A DNA stretch of 64,000 bases from Streptomyces sp. CB01881 (lineage in GTDB: Bacteria > Actinomycetota > Actinomycetes > Streptomycetales > Streptomycetaceae): positions 10,351,749-10,415,748 of the forward strand of contig NZ_CP026498.1 in assembly GCF_002953255.1 (NCBI RefSeq), read 5' to 3'. How positions within the stretch are numbered: position 1 is the first letter of the stretch; every line of letters starts with the position of its first letter. The notes under the pieces are model-generated. The model was not told the DNA's origin and searched no databases. It was given only the letters and a program-made list of their open reading frames with translations. The position numbers were made by a program, and so were the translations under genes. Shown in pieces: positions 51,695 to 60,198 of this stretch.

Positions 51695-53230
51695 CTACGC
51701 GGCGAGGGCGGCGCGCCCGGGCGCCCGGCGGCGGCCGGAGGAGCCCTGGTCGTCGCGGCCGTAGGCCGCCCGGGAGTCGCCGCTGATCCGGGCGGGGCGG
51801 CTGCGGCGGCCACGGTTCGTGGCAGCGCCGCGGCGCGGTCGTTCGACGACGGGGTCGGGGATGACGACGGGCACGCCGGTGGGCACGCGGGCGCCGGTGA
51901 TGCGGGCGAGCTCCTCGTCGCCGGCGAGGACCCTGGTGGTGACGGGGGTGATGCCGGCCGTGGTCATCATGCGGGCCATCGCGCGGCGCTGGTTGGGCAG
52001 GACGAGCGTGACGACGGTGCCGGACCCGCCGGCCCGGGCCGTGCGCCCGCCCCGGTGCAGGTAGTCCTTGTGGTCGCCCGGCGGGTCCAGGTTGACGACC
52101 AGGTCGAGCCCGTCGACGTGGATGCCCCGGGCGGCGACGTTGGTCGCGATCAGTGCGGTCACCTGGCCGGTGCGGAACTGTTCCAGGGTGCGGGTGCGCT
52201 GCGGCTGGGACTTGCCCCCGTGGAGGGCCGCGGCCTTCACCCCGCTCGCGAGCAGGTCCTCGACCAGGCGGTCCGCGCCGTGCTTGGTGTCGATGAACAT
52301 GATCACTCCGCCGTCACGGGAGGCGATGTGCGCGATCGTGGCGTCCTTGTCGAAGTTCTGCACCTGCAGCACGTGGTGCTCCATGGTGCTGACCGCCGCC
52401 GCGGACGGGTCCACCGAGTGCGTGACCGGGTCCTCCAGGAAGCGCCGCACGAGGCGGTCGACGTTGCGGTCCAGGGTGGCGGAGAACAGCATCGTCTGGC
52501 CGCCGTCGGCGACCTGTTCGAGGAGCTCGGTGACCTGCGGCAGGAAGCCCATGTCGGCCATCTGGTCGGCCTCGTCGAGGACGGTGACGTCGACCTCGTC
52601 CAGCCGGCAGTCGCCGCGCTGGATCAGGTCCTTGAGCCGGCCGGGGGTGGCCACCACGACCTCCGCCCCGCGGTTGAGCGCCTGTGCCTGGCGGCCGATC
52701 GACACCCCGCCGACCACGGTCGCCATCCGCAGACGCACCGCGTGGGCGTAGGGGGTGAGGGCTTCGGTGACCTGCTGTGCCAGCTCGCGGGTGGGGACCA
52801 GGACCAGGGCCAGCGGGCGGCGGGGCTCGGCCTTCCGCCCGGCGGTGCGGGCCAGCACGGCGAGGCCGAACGCGATGGTCTTGCCGGAACCGGTGCGGCC
52901 TCGTCCGAGGACGTCGCGGCCGGCCAGCGAGTTCGGGAGCGTCGCGGCCTGGATCGGGAACGGCGAGGTGACGCCGTGCCGGGTCAGCACCGTCAGCAGC
53001 GCCTTCGGCATGTCCAGCTCGTCGAAGGACTCGACGGCCGGCAGCGCCGGGGTGCTGCTCACCGGCATCGCGAACTCCCCCAGCGAGGGGGAACCCTGGC
53101 GGCCACCCCCGTTGGGGGAGCGCCGGCCACCGGCCGGCCGGGAGCCGTAGAAGGAGCTGCCGCCGGAGCGGGAGCCTGCGCCGGACCGGGAGTTGGCGTT
53201 CTGGTAGGAGGAGCGACTGGAGCGTTCCAT
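51695..53230 (-). CDS. DEAD-box ATP-dependent RNA helicase
   Basis: A 511-residue helicase. Ser/Arg/Gly-rich N-terminal tail, then the Q motif (FPIQAATLP), motif I GRGRTGSGKT, Ia PTRELAQQ, Ib TPGRL, II DEAD, III SAT in LFSATLDR, IV-VI with TNVAARGIHVDGLDLVVNLD and HRGGRTARAG. The C-terminal tail is Arg/Gly-rich for RNA binding. The start at 53230 has GAGGAAGG upstream. The adjacent cold-shock gene on the same strand suggests shared use in unwinding structured RNA at low temperature. Confidence 0.93.
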   Translation of the reverse strand: MERSSRSSYQNANSRSGAGSRSGGSSFYGSRPAGGRRSPNGGGRQGSPSLGEFAMPVSSTPALPAVESFDELDMPKALLTVLTRHGVTSPFPIQAATLPNSLAGRDVLGRGRTGSGKTIAFGLAVLARTAGRKAEPRRPLALVLVPTRELAQQVTEALTPYAHAVRLRMATVVGGVSIGRQAQALNRGAEVVVATPGRLKDLIQRGDCRLDEVDVTVLDEADQMADMGFLPQVTELLEQVADGGQTMLFSATLDRNVDRLVRRFLEDPVTHSVDPSAAAVSTMEHHVLQVQNFDKDATIAHIASRDGGVIMFIDTKHGADRLVEDLLASGVKAAALHGGKSQPQRTRTLEQFRTGQVTALIATNVAARGIHVDGLDLVVNLDPPGDHKDYLHRGGRTARAGGSGTVVTLVLPNQRRAMARMMTTAGITPVTTRVLAGDEELARITGARVPTGVPVVIPDPVVERPRRGAATNRGRRSRPARISGDSRAAYGRDDQGSSGRRRAPGRAALAA

Positions 53231-53530
53231 GGGAAAACCTTCCTCAGGGCGGCACGTCACGAGGAAGGCTCCGTGGCGCGGTGCGCCGGCGGAGACCGCA
53301 AGGGAACGGGCCGGAGTGTGACGGGCGGAGCGTGGACGGTAGAACCGTGCGGCACGTCGTCACCTACGGTCGGCGCTCACCGAAAGGAGCGGGAGCGAAG
53401 AACTCGAACCGTGAACTGTCACGGCAGGGCGCAGATCCGGACGCGGCGCTGTGCGTCTCGCGTGGGGGATGGCCACCGGTGGCGGAGCCAGGGGGCCTCA
53501 ACGGCCGGGGACGCGTCGTGGTGCAACGCC

Positions 53531-53573
53531 GAGGGGCCCGCACCGGGCATCATGTACGCGGTGCGGGCCCCTC
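53531..53573 (-). terminator. 14-bp stem terminator after the cold-shock gene
   Basis: GAGGGGCCCGCACC (53531-53544) pairs exactly with 53560-53573; it lies 30 bp beyond the cold-shock protein stop. Confidence 0.8.
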
Positions 53574-53602
53574 ACTGCTGGGCGTATGCCGTGGCAGGAG
53601 AA

Positions 53603-53806
53603 CTACAGCGGGCGGATGTTCTCGGCCTGCGGGCCCTTCTGGCCCTGCGTGACGTCGAACTCGACCTTCTGGCCCTCGAGCAGCTCACGGAAGCCCTGGG
53701 CGTTGATGTTCGAGTAGTGGGCGAACACGTCCGGGCCGCCACCCTCCTGCTCGATGAAGCCGAAGCCCTTTTCCGCGTTGAACCACTTCACGGTGCCGGT
53801 AGCCAT
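53603..53806 (-). CDS. Cold-shock protein, CspA family
   Basis: A 67-residue single OB-fold protein with RNP1 KGFGFI and RNP2 VFAHYS, matching actinobacterial CspA/ScoF. It binds single-stranded RNA and DNA as an RNA chaperone. AAGGAG lies about 10 nt before the ATG within an A/T-rich stretch. The leader of at least 130 nt contains a terminator-like hairpin. It lies upstream of the helicase gene on the same strand, 370 bp away and separated by a terminator. Confidence 0.96.
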   Translation of the reverse strand: MATGTVKWFNAEKGFGFIEQEGGGPDVFAHYSNINAQGFRELLEGQKVEFDVTQGQKGPQAENIRPL

Positions 53807-53897
53807 AAAAAACAATCTCCTTCAAATGCTGTCCGAAGCACGCACAGTGCGGGCTTCCAGTCGCCGCGATGAGCGCCCGCCCGGGGAAGAGCCGGGA

Positions 53898-53933
53898 AAC
53901 AAAAATGCGCCTGCGAATACATCAGCAGGCGCA
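53898..53933 (-). promoter_or_regulatory. Attenuator-like hairpin in the cold-shock leader
   Basis: On the minus strand TGCGCCTGC (53933-53925 with its neighbour) pairs with GCAGGCGCA (53914-53906) across a 10-nt loop, followed by TTTTTGTTT. No minus-strand gene lies upstream to need a terminator, so it is in the cold-shock leader. A 7-codon frame (53922-53945, MNFVCAC) covers the 5' arm. Confidence 0.55.
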
Positions 53934-54190
53934 CACAAAGTTCATGGGAACCACTACTGCAACTAGAACGACTCTAGCAGGCCCGGGACCGAAACGGTGG
54001 ATATTCCGGCGCCGGTTTCAGGAAAACCTCCCCCCGGGGCCGTCGGCCGGGTGGTGGCGGTCCTCGGCACCGGCGCCACGCGTGCGGTGCGAGGGACGTT
54101 CGTGATTCGTAAGGCCCGGTGCCCTGGTTCCGGCAGGGACCGTTCCTACAGTTGCCGGGAGGTTGTTCCCGAGAAGAAGGGTGGACCGCG

Positions 54191-55048
54191 ATGACGGCCG
54201 ACCAGGACGTCCTGCCGAGCGCCGAGGTGGCCGTGATCGGCGGCTCCGGACTCTACGAGCTGCTGGACGATGTGACGGAGGTGCGGGTGGACACCCCGTA
54301 CGGCGAACCGAGCGACGCGCTGTTCGTGGGTGAGGTGGCCGGTCGCCGGGTCGCCTTCCTGCCCCGGCACGGACGCGGCCACCGGGTGCCCCCGCACCGG
54401 ATCGGCTACCGCGCCAACCTGTGGGCGCTGCACACCCTGGGCGTGCGGCAGGTGGTGGCGCCGTGCGCGGTCGGCGGGCTGCGCCCGGAGTACGGGCCGG
54501 GCACCCTGCTCGTCCCCGACCAGTTCGTGGACCGGACCTCGGGGCGGGTGCAGACCTTCTACGACGGGCTGCCGCTTCCGGACGGCACGGTTCCGGAGGT
54601 CGTGCACGTGTCGATGGCCGACCCGTACTGCCCGGCGGGGCGGCGCGCGGTGATGGAGGCCGCCCGGGAGGCGGCCTGGGAGCCGGCCGACGGCGGCACG
54701 CTCGTGGTGATCGAGGGCCCGCGCTTCTCCACCCGCGCCGAGTCCCGCTGGTTCACCGCCAACGGCTGGTCGGTGGTCGGCATGACCGGCCACCCTGAGG
54801 CCGTCCTCGCCCGTGAACTCGGGCTCTGCTACACCTCGGTGGCCCTGGTGACCGATCTCGACGCCGGGGTGGAGAGCGGCGAGGGCGTCACCCACGGCGA
54901 GGTCCTCAAGGAGTTCGCCCGCAACGTCGACCGGTTGCGCGTCGTGCTGTTCAAGGCACTGGAGCGGCTGCCGCTCGTGCGCGAGTGCACCTGCCCGCAC
55001 GCCCTGGACGGTCTCACGACCGGTCTTCCCGGGGTCGCCGGCGCCTGA
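54191..55048 (+). CDS. mtnP: S-methyl-5'-thioadenosine phosphorylase
   Basis: A 285-residue purine nucleoside phosphorylase (MTAP group). Phosphate and substrate motifs are IGGSGLYELLDD, LPRHGRGHRVPPHRIGYRANLWAL, the VIEGPRFSTRAE purine-site loop and GMTGHPEAVLARELGLCY. It cleaves methylthioadenosine from polyamine or autoinducer synthesis to adenine and methylthioribose 1-phosphate. Start ATG follows AAGGGTGGA. The 3' end overlaps the convergent membrane protein gene by 35 bp. Confidence 0.93.
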   Translation: MTADQDVLPSAEVAVIGGSGLYELLDDVTEVRVDTPYGEPSDALFVGEVAGRRVAFLPRHGRGHRVPPHRIGYRANLWALHTLGVRQVVAPCAVGGLRPEYGPGTLLVPDQFVDRTSGRVQTFYDGLPLPDGTVPEVVHVSMADPYCPAGRRAVMEAAREAAWEPADGGTLVVIEGPRFSTRAESRWFTANGWSVVGMTGHPEAVLARELGLCYTSVALVTDLDAGVESGEGVTHGEVLKEFARNVDRLRVVLFKALERLPLVRECTCPHALDGLTTGLPGVAGA

Positions 55049-55484
55049 CGGCCCGGTCCCGGTCCCGGTCCCGGTCCCGGTCCCGGTCCCGATCCCGGTG
55101 CCGCCACCGCCCGACGAACGCGACCAGCAGCGCGACGCCGGCGGTGGCGGCCAGTACCAGCAGCCAGTTGCGCAGGTAGGGCAGCGGCAGCACCGACGGG
55201 TTGCCGTGGTCGTCGTCGGCGCGCAGCACGGCGGGCAGGCCGACGGCGGTGACGGCCGCCGCGACGACCAGCCAGCCGCGCAGCACGGGCCCGCGCACCA
55301 GGAACGCGCCCAGCAGGCACACCAGCGGCACCCACAGCCCGTCGTGGATCACCAGCCCGCCGAACGCCCAGACCAGGATGCCCAGCGGGTCGGTGATGTA
55401 CGGGTCGCCGAGCAGCCCGTAGAGGCCGTAGCCGATCAGGGCGAGCCCGGCCGCGAGCAGCAGACCGCGGACCACGGTGATCAT
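55014..55484 (-). CDS. Small membrane protein with Arg-Asp repeat tail
   Basis: A 156-residue protein with four membrane helices (GLLLAAGLALIGYGLYGLL onward) and a C-terminal run of seven Arg-Asp pairs encoded by CGGTCC hexamer repeats (about 55050-55100). Function unknown. Its ATG overlaps the stop of the molybdopterin oxidoreductase gene (ATGA), so it is probably an accessory subunit or anchor for that enzyme. Confidence 0.8.
   Translation of the reverse strand: MITVVRGLLLAAGLALIGYGLYGLLGDPYITDPLGILVWAFGGLVIHDGLWVPLVCLLGAFLVRGPVLRGWLVVAAAVTAVGLPAVLRADDDHGNPSVLPLPYLRNWLLVLAATAGVALLVAFVGRWRHRDRDRDRDRDRDRDRAVRRRRPREDRS
55050..55100. repeat. Hexamer repeat coding Arg-Asp pairs
   Basis: CGGTCC units run head to tail at the 3' end of the small membrane protein gene, just beyond the convergent phosphorylase stop. 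Unit gain or loss keeps frame. Confidence 0.7.
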
Positions 55485-56677
55485 GCGATCACCTCGATGT
55501 GCGCGACCCACTTGGTCTGCAGGACACCGGGGCGGTTCGGCGCGATGACGCGCGCGGGGAATCCGTGGTCCGCGGCCAGGACGTCGCCGTTGACCCGCAG
55601 GGCGAGCAGGCTGAGCGGATCGTCGACGTACGGCGCCGGCATCTCCGTCACCCGGTACGGTCCCTCGGCCTCCAGCGAGGTGACCCGCACCGCCGAGCCG
55701 GGCGGGGCTCCCGCCCGCCGCACCAGGTCGGCCACCCGGACCCCGGTCCACCGGGCCGAGGCGCTCCAGCCCTCCACGCAGGAGATGGGCAACTCCACCT
55801 CGTACTGGGGCAGTTCACCCAGGTCGGCGAGGGTGAGTTCGTACGGCTGCGGGCCGTCCACCCGGAGCCGCCAGTCGGCGGGCACGGTGACCGTCCCGGC
55901 CTGGGCGGCGGTGCGGTTCACCGGCAGCCCCTGGGGGCCGAGATCGGGGCGGCGCGGGGCCAGCAGGTCCAGGGAACGCAGCCACGGCACGGTCTGTCCG
56001 GCGGTGACGAGGGTGACGGCGCCGGTGGCGGCGGCGGTCGCCGTGAGGAACGCCCGGCGCTGCGCCAGGGCCGGAGCGGTCCGGCGCCACCAGGCGGAGG
56101 CGATGAGGGGTGCCTTGACGCAGAGGTGGACCAGCAGTCCTCCGGTCGCCAGCCAGCCCAGCCAGAAGTGGGTCTGCCGGAAGGGGAACGGCCACGGGTA
56201 CCACTGCAGGGTGTTCAGCAGGCCGGTGAACAGCTCCAGCAGGACGGCCGCCACGAGGAGTGCGATGCCGAGCCGCTCCAGGGCGTGCAGCACGCTGCGC
56301 GCCGGCGGCCACTCGAACAGCCGTGGGTAGACCGCCCACAGTTTCGCTCCGGCCAGCGGGATCGCGGCCAGGCCGCTGATCACGTGCAGGCCCTGGGTGA
56401 TCCGGTAGCCGTGCACCGGCCGTGCGGGCAGGTGCGGCGCGAGCCATCCGGGCGGGTCCTGGAGCAGATGGCTGGCCAGACCGGTCAGGAAGCAGACCAG
56501 GAGGGCCGCGCCCAGCCAGCGGCCGACGACGACCACGGTCCGCGGCTCGTGCAGCGGTGAGGTGAACGCCCCCTCGCGCAACGGCCCGCGCCGCAGGAAC
56601 GCCGGGGGAGCGGGCAGCGGCGGGTCGTAGCGGCGGCGGGCGGAAGGAGTGCCGGAGTCGGCGGGTTCGGTGTCCAC
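55481..56677 (-). CDS. Membrane molybdopterin oxidoreductase, cytochrome b fused to sulfite-oxidase domain
   Basis: A 398-residue fusion. The N-terminal half (about 45-235) has four to five membrane helices with His residues suited to haem b (ASHLLQDPP, VHGYRITQGLHVISG, FRQTHFWLGWL, LLVHLCVKAP). The C-terminal half (about 260-398) is an Oxidored_molyb domain with the molybdenum-ligand Cys in ELPISCVEGWSASARWTGVRV. This suggests direct electron transfer between quinone pool and an exported molybdoenzyme of YedY/MsrP kind. The GTG at 56677 is the last plausible start; ribosome site weak. Confidence 0.87.
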   Translation of the reverse strand: MDTEPADSGTPSARRRYDPPLPAPPAFLRRGPLREGAFTSPLHEPRTVVVVGRWLGAALLVCFLTGLASHLLQDPPGWLAPHLPARPVHGYRITQGLHVISGLAAIPLAGAKLWAVYPRLFEWPPARSVLHALERLGIALLVAAVLLELFTGLLNTLQWYPWPFPFRQTHFWLGWLATGGLLVHLCVKAPLIASAWWRRTAPALAQRRAFLTATAAATGAVTLVTAGQTVPWLRSLDLLAPRRPDLGPQGLPVNRTAAQAGTVTVPADWRLRVDGPQPYELTLADLGELPQYEVELPISCVEGWSASARWTGVRVADLVRRAGAPPGSAVRVTSLEAEGPYRVTEMPAPYVDDPLSLLALRVNGDVLAADHGFPARVIAPNRPGVLQTKWVAHIEVIA

Positions 56678-56791
56678 GCGTCCATCGAAGCGCCCCGGCA
56701 CGTCCCGCCGGTGCTCCGACGTGCTTACGGAATGCGAACGCCGGCCTCGCCGAGCGGTCCGCCCGCCCCCGCCGGTGGAAGGGTGGGCGAC

Positions 56792-58129
56792 GTGACCTCC
56801 CGCGCCGTCCCACCCTGCCTCCTCGCTCTCGCCACCCTGGTCACCGCCCTGGCGCTGACCATCTCCCGGAGCGGAGCCCTGCCGCTCCACGGCTGGTACC
56901 TCCTCGACGTCGCCCTCTTCGCCGTCGCGGTGCCACTGCTGCGCAAGGTGCCCCGCCGACAGGCCGTGCCGCTGGTCCTGGCCGGCAGCATCGCCGTGGC
57001 CGCCGTCGGGCTCCTGGCGCCACCGCGCACCAGCGACGACGCCTACCGCTACGTCTGGGACGGCCGGGTCCAGGCGGCCGGGATCTCGCCCTACGCGCAC
57101 ACCCCGGACGATCCGGCGCTGGCACGGCTGCGCGACCCGGGGCTCTTCCCGGTGGGCGACGGGTGCGCGGGGTGGGACGAGCGACGCACCACGGCCGGGG
57201 ACTGCACCCGGATCAACCGGCCGGCCGTGCACACCATCTACCCGCCGGTGGCGCAGGCGTGGTTCGTCCTGGTGCACCCGTCCGGCCGCGGGGTCCGTGG
57301 GGTGCAGGCCGGCGGGGCGGTGCTGGCGGTGGCGACCACCGGGCTCCTGCTGGGGCTCGGGCGGGAGGCGTGGCGGGCCGCGCTGTGGGGGTGGTTCCCC
57401 GGCATGACGGTGTGGGCCGTCAACGACGCGCACGTGGACACGCTCGGCGCGCTGCTGACGGTCGCCGGGCTCGGCTGCGCGGCACGGGGGCGCGCCGTCC
57501 GCGGGGGACTCCTCCTGGGCGGCGCGGCCGCGGCCAAGCTGCTGCCGGCCCTCGCCCTTCCCGGCGCGCTGTCGGGTCTACTGGCCCGGCGCCCGACCCG
57601 CGACGACGTCCTGCTCGTCGGATCCGCGCTCGGCGCCTTCGCACTGTCCTACCTCCCGTACGTGGTGGCCTCCGGCACCTCCGTGCTGGGCTACCTGCCG
57701 GGCTACCTGCGGGAGGAGGGCTACGAGCAGGGGCACATCGACCGGTTCGGACTGCTGCGGCTGGTGCTTCCGGACCGCCTCGTACCGTGGGCGGCGGCGC
57801 TGGTCCTGGCGGTGGTGGCGGTCCGGGTGCTGCGCCGGGGCGACCGGCACCGGCCGTGGGCCGGCGCGCTCATGGTGACGGGCACGGCCCTGCTGCTCGT
57901 TGCGCCCGCCTACCCGTGGTACGGGCTCCTGGTGGTCGCGCTGGTCGCCCTCGACGGCCGCTGGGAGTGGCTGGCCGTCCCGGCCGCCGGGCAGGCGCTC
58001 TACCTGACGGGAGGCCAGGCAGCGCAGCAACTCGCCTACGGGGCGGCGCTGTGCGTCGTCCTCCTGGTCCCGCTGCTGCGGCAGCGCTCCGCGGGCCGGC
58101 CGGCCGTGGTGGCGGGCGGCGAGAAGTGA
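56792..58129 (+). CDS. GT-C mannosyltransferase-like membrane protein (GT87/DUF2029 type)
   Basis: A 445-residue protein with about ten membrane helices. The first extracytoplasmic loop has SDDAYRYVWDGRVQAAGISPYAHTPDD, the acidic motif of polyprenyl-phosphate-dependent mannosyltransferases; later loops have TIYPPVAQAWF and NDAHVDTLGAL (motifs given in part). It likely adds mannose or another sugar outside the membrane. GGAAGG precedes the GTG at 56792. It diverges from the membrane molybdoenzyme gene and precedes a second molybdoenzyme. Confidence 0.85.
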   Translation: MTSRAVPPCLLALATLVTALALTISRSGALPLHGWYLLDVALFAVAVPLLRKVPRRQAVPLVLAGSIAVAAVGLLAPPRTSDDAYRYVWDGRVQAAGISPYAHTPDDPALARLRDPGLFPVGDGCAGWDERRTTAGDCTRINRPAVHTIYPPVAQAWFVLVHPSGRGVRGVQAGGAVLAVATTGLLLGLGREAWRAALWGWFPGMTVWAVNDAHVDTLGALLTVAGLGCAARGRAVRGGLLLGGAAAAKLLPALALPGALSGLLARRPTRDDVLLVGSALGAFALSYLPYVVASGTSVLGYLPGYLREEGYEQGHIDRFGLLRLVLPDRLVPWAAALVLAVVAVRVLRRGDRHRPWAGALMVTGTALLLVAPAYPWYGLLVVALVALDGRWEWLAVPAAGQALYLTGGQAAQQLAYGAALCVVLLVPLLRQRSAGRPAVVAGGEK

Positions 58130-58193
58130 CGGAAGTCTGACGTACCGGCGCCGGCCCTGGCCCTTTCGCCCCTCGGCTGGTCGAATCGGCGGC

Positions 58194-58907
58194 GTGAGCG
58201 AACAGATCGACGAGGGCCGGGGAACGCCGGTCGGCCGCCGCGTGGTGCTGGGGCTGCTCGGGCTCGGCGCGGTGGGGGTCGCGGCCGGCCCGTACCTTCA
58301 GAGGGCCCAGGACACGGTGGCCGGCAAGGACCCGACGGGTCTCACCGGCCTGCTGCCGGGAGGAGGCGGCTTCCGGTACTACTCCGTGGTCTCCTCGGTC
58401 CCGACCCGGGGCCCGGACACGTACACCCTGACGGTGGACGGACTGGTGGAACGCCCCGGCAGCTACCGCCTGGCCGACCTCCAGGCGATGCCCCAGCGCC
58501 GGATCGTGCGGGACGTGCAGTGCGTGACCGGCTGGCGGGTGCCGAACACCCCGTTCGAGGGCGTGCCGCTGGCCCACCTGCTCGACGCCGCCGGCGTCAC
58601 GGCGGGCGCCGGAGCGGTGCGGTTCAGCTGCTTCGACGGCGAGTACACCGAGAGCCTCACCCTGGAGCAGGCCCGGCGTGACGACGTGGTGGTCGCGCTC
58701 AAGCTCCAGGACGCCCCGATCTCCCACTCCCACGGCGGGCCGGTACGCCTTTACGTGGCGCCGATGTACTTCTACAAGTCGGCCAAGTGGCTGTCCGGGA
58801 TCACCGTCACCGGCACGGTGGAGCCGGGTTACTGGGAGCAGAACGGCTACGACGTCGACGCCTGGGTCGGCCGCTCGAACGGACGTGACGATGCACCGAC
58901 CGTCTGA
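58194..58907 (+). CDS. Molybdopterin-dependent oxidoreductase, MsrP/sulfite-oxidase type
   Basis: A 237-residue exported protein. A GRRVVLGLLGLGAVGVAAG segment with twin Arg suggests Tat export, fitting a folded molybdenum enzyme. The Oxidored_molyb domain contains the ligand Cys in DVQCVTGWRVPNTPFEGVPL and the GGPVRLYVAPMYFYKSAKWL cofactor loop. Relatives reduce methionine sulfoxide or related substrates. The next gene, a cytochrome b, overlaps its end by 17 bp and is the probable electron partner. Confidence 0.9.
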   Translation: MSEQIDEGRGTPVGRRVVLGLLGLGAVGVAAGPYLQRAQDTVAGKDPTGLTGLLPGGGGFRYYSVVSSVPTRGPDTYTLTVDGLVERPGSYRLADLQAMPQRRIVRDVQCVTGWRVPNTPFEGVPLAHLLDAAGVTAGAGAVRFSCFDGEYTESLTLEQARRDDVVVALKLQDAPISHSHGGPVRLYVAPMYFYKSAKWLSGITVTGTVEPGYWEQNGYDVDAWVGRSNGRDDAPTV

Positions 58908-59580
58908 CCTCGTCCTCCGCTTCACCCGGGCCGAGCGCTGGGTGCACCGCGCCACCGCCGCCCTGATGCTGACCTGCCTGGCCACTGCCGCCTGCCTCTA
59001 CGTTCCGCCGCTGGCCGAACTGGTCGGGCGCCGAAGGCTCGTCGTCACCGTGCACGTGTGGTGCGGCCTGGCGCTGCCGGCACCGCTGCTGTCCGGACTG
59101 GCCTTCCGCGCGGTCCGCGCGGACGTGTCGAGGCTGAGCCGGTTCCATCCCGTGGACCGGCAGTGGCTGCGGGCGACGTGGGCACGCGCGGCGCACCGGC
59201 CGGCGGGGAAGTTCAACGCCGGGCAGAAGCTCTACGCCCAGTGGACGCTCGGGGCGATGCTGGTGATCCTCGGTACGGGCCTGCTGATGTGGCTCACCCA
59301 CCTGGCGCCGCCGGCCTGGCGGACCGGCGCGACCTTCGTCCACGACTGGCTCGCCGCGGCCATCGCCGTGGTGACCGCCGGGCACGTTCGACTGGCCCTG
59401 CGGGACCCCGAGGCCCGGCGCGGAATGCGGACCGGGCTGGTCGACCGCGGCTGGGCCGCGCGGGAGCACCCGCAGTGGCCCGACGGCAACCCTGCGGGGG
59501 CGGAGGAGCAGCGCCGGCAGCACGCCTCGTCAGCGGGGACGGACCACTTTCCGGAAGGCGAGGAAGCGGCGGCCGTGTGA
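58891..59580 (+). CDS. Cytochrome b561-type membrane subunit
   Basis: A 229-residue protein with four membrane helices and His residues for two haems b: ERWVHRATAALML, VVTVHVWCGLALP, FVHDWLAAAIAV and AGHVRLALRD. It resembles the gamma subunit of formate dehydrogenase and would pass electrons to the overlapping upstream molybdoenzyme. The 3' end overlaps the convergent methyltransferase gene by 51 bp. Confidence 0.88.
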   Translation: MHRPSDLVLRFTRAERWVHRATAALMLTCLATAACLYVPPLAELVGRRRLVVTVHVWCGLALPAPLLSGLAFRAVRADVSRLSRFHPVDRQWLRATWARAAHRPAGKFNAGQKLYAQWTLGAMLVILGTGLLMWLTHLAPPAWRTGATFVHDWLAAAIAVVTAGHVRLALRDPEARRGMRTGLVDRGWAAREHPQWPDGNPAGAEEQRRQHASSAGTDHFPEGEEAAAV

Positions 59581-60198
59581 GGACCAACGCTCGGTCTCGA
59601 CGAGCCCGGCCTGACCGGCACGACGAGCGGTGGCCGCCGCACCACTACGGGCCCAGGCGAACGGCGGCCCGACCCGCCCGTCGGCGCCCTCGACCCGGAC
59701 GGTGATCCGTTCGTCGATCTCCCCCGGCTCCACCTCGACCAGCAACACGCCACCCGGAGCGAGGAGTTCGGCGCTCCGGCCGAGCAACAGCCCCGGGTCG
59801 CCGCCGATACCGAGATTGCCGTCGGCGAGCAGCGCGCCACCCCAACGGCCCTCCGCGGGGAGCCGGTCGAACACCGACCGGCGCAGGGCGGGCCCGCCGA
59901 GGCTCCTGGTCCGGTCCACCGCCGCTCCGGTGACGTCGACGCCCATCGCCGGCACGCCCAGACCCAGCAGGGCCGCGACGAGGCGGCCGGGGCCGCACCC
60001 GAGGTCCACCACCGGCGCGGCCAGCAGGGTGCAGCGCAGCAGCAGCCCGTGATCCGCCCCGGCGGCGGGTGCGCACCAGCGTTCGACATCGAGCGGGATC
60101 CGCTGGCCGCCCTCGCCCCGCAGCCACAGCGGGCCCCGGCCGGCGCGGACGGCCTCGGCGAACGGGTCGTCCACCCACGCCTCGGCAGCGACGGTCAC
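59530..60198 (-). CDS. SAM-dependent methyltransferase
   Basis: A 222-residue class I methyltransferase with the SAM loop VVDLGCGPGRLVAALLGLG (about 75-92), acidic residue in MGVDVTGAAVD, and ADGNLGIGGDP. Substrate unknown. The GTG start overlaps the stop of the glycosyltransferase fusion gene (GTGA), so the two are co-translated and may modify the same glycan or glycolipid. Confidence 0.88.
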   Translation of the reverse strand: MTVAAEAWVDDPFAEAVRAGRGPLWLRGEGGQRIPLDVERWCAPAAGADHGLLLRCTLLAAPVVDLGCGPGRLVAALLGLGVPAMGVDVTGAAVDRTRSLGGPALRRSVFDRLPAEGRWGGALLADGNLGIGGDPGLLLGRSAELLAPGGVLLVEVEPGEIDERITVRVEGADGRVGPPFAWARSGAAATARRAGQAGLVETERWSSHGRRFLAFRKVVRPR

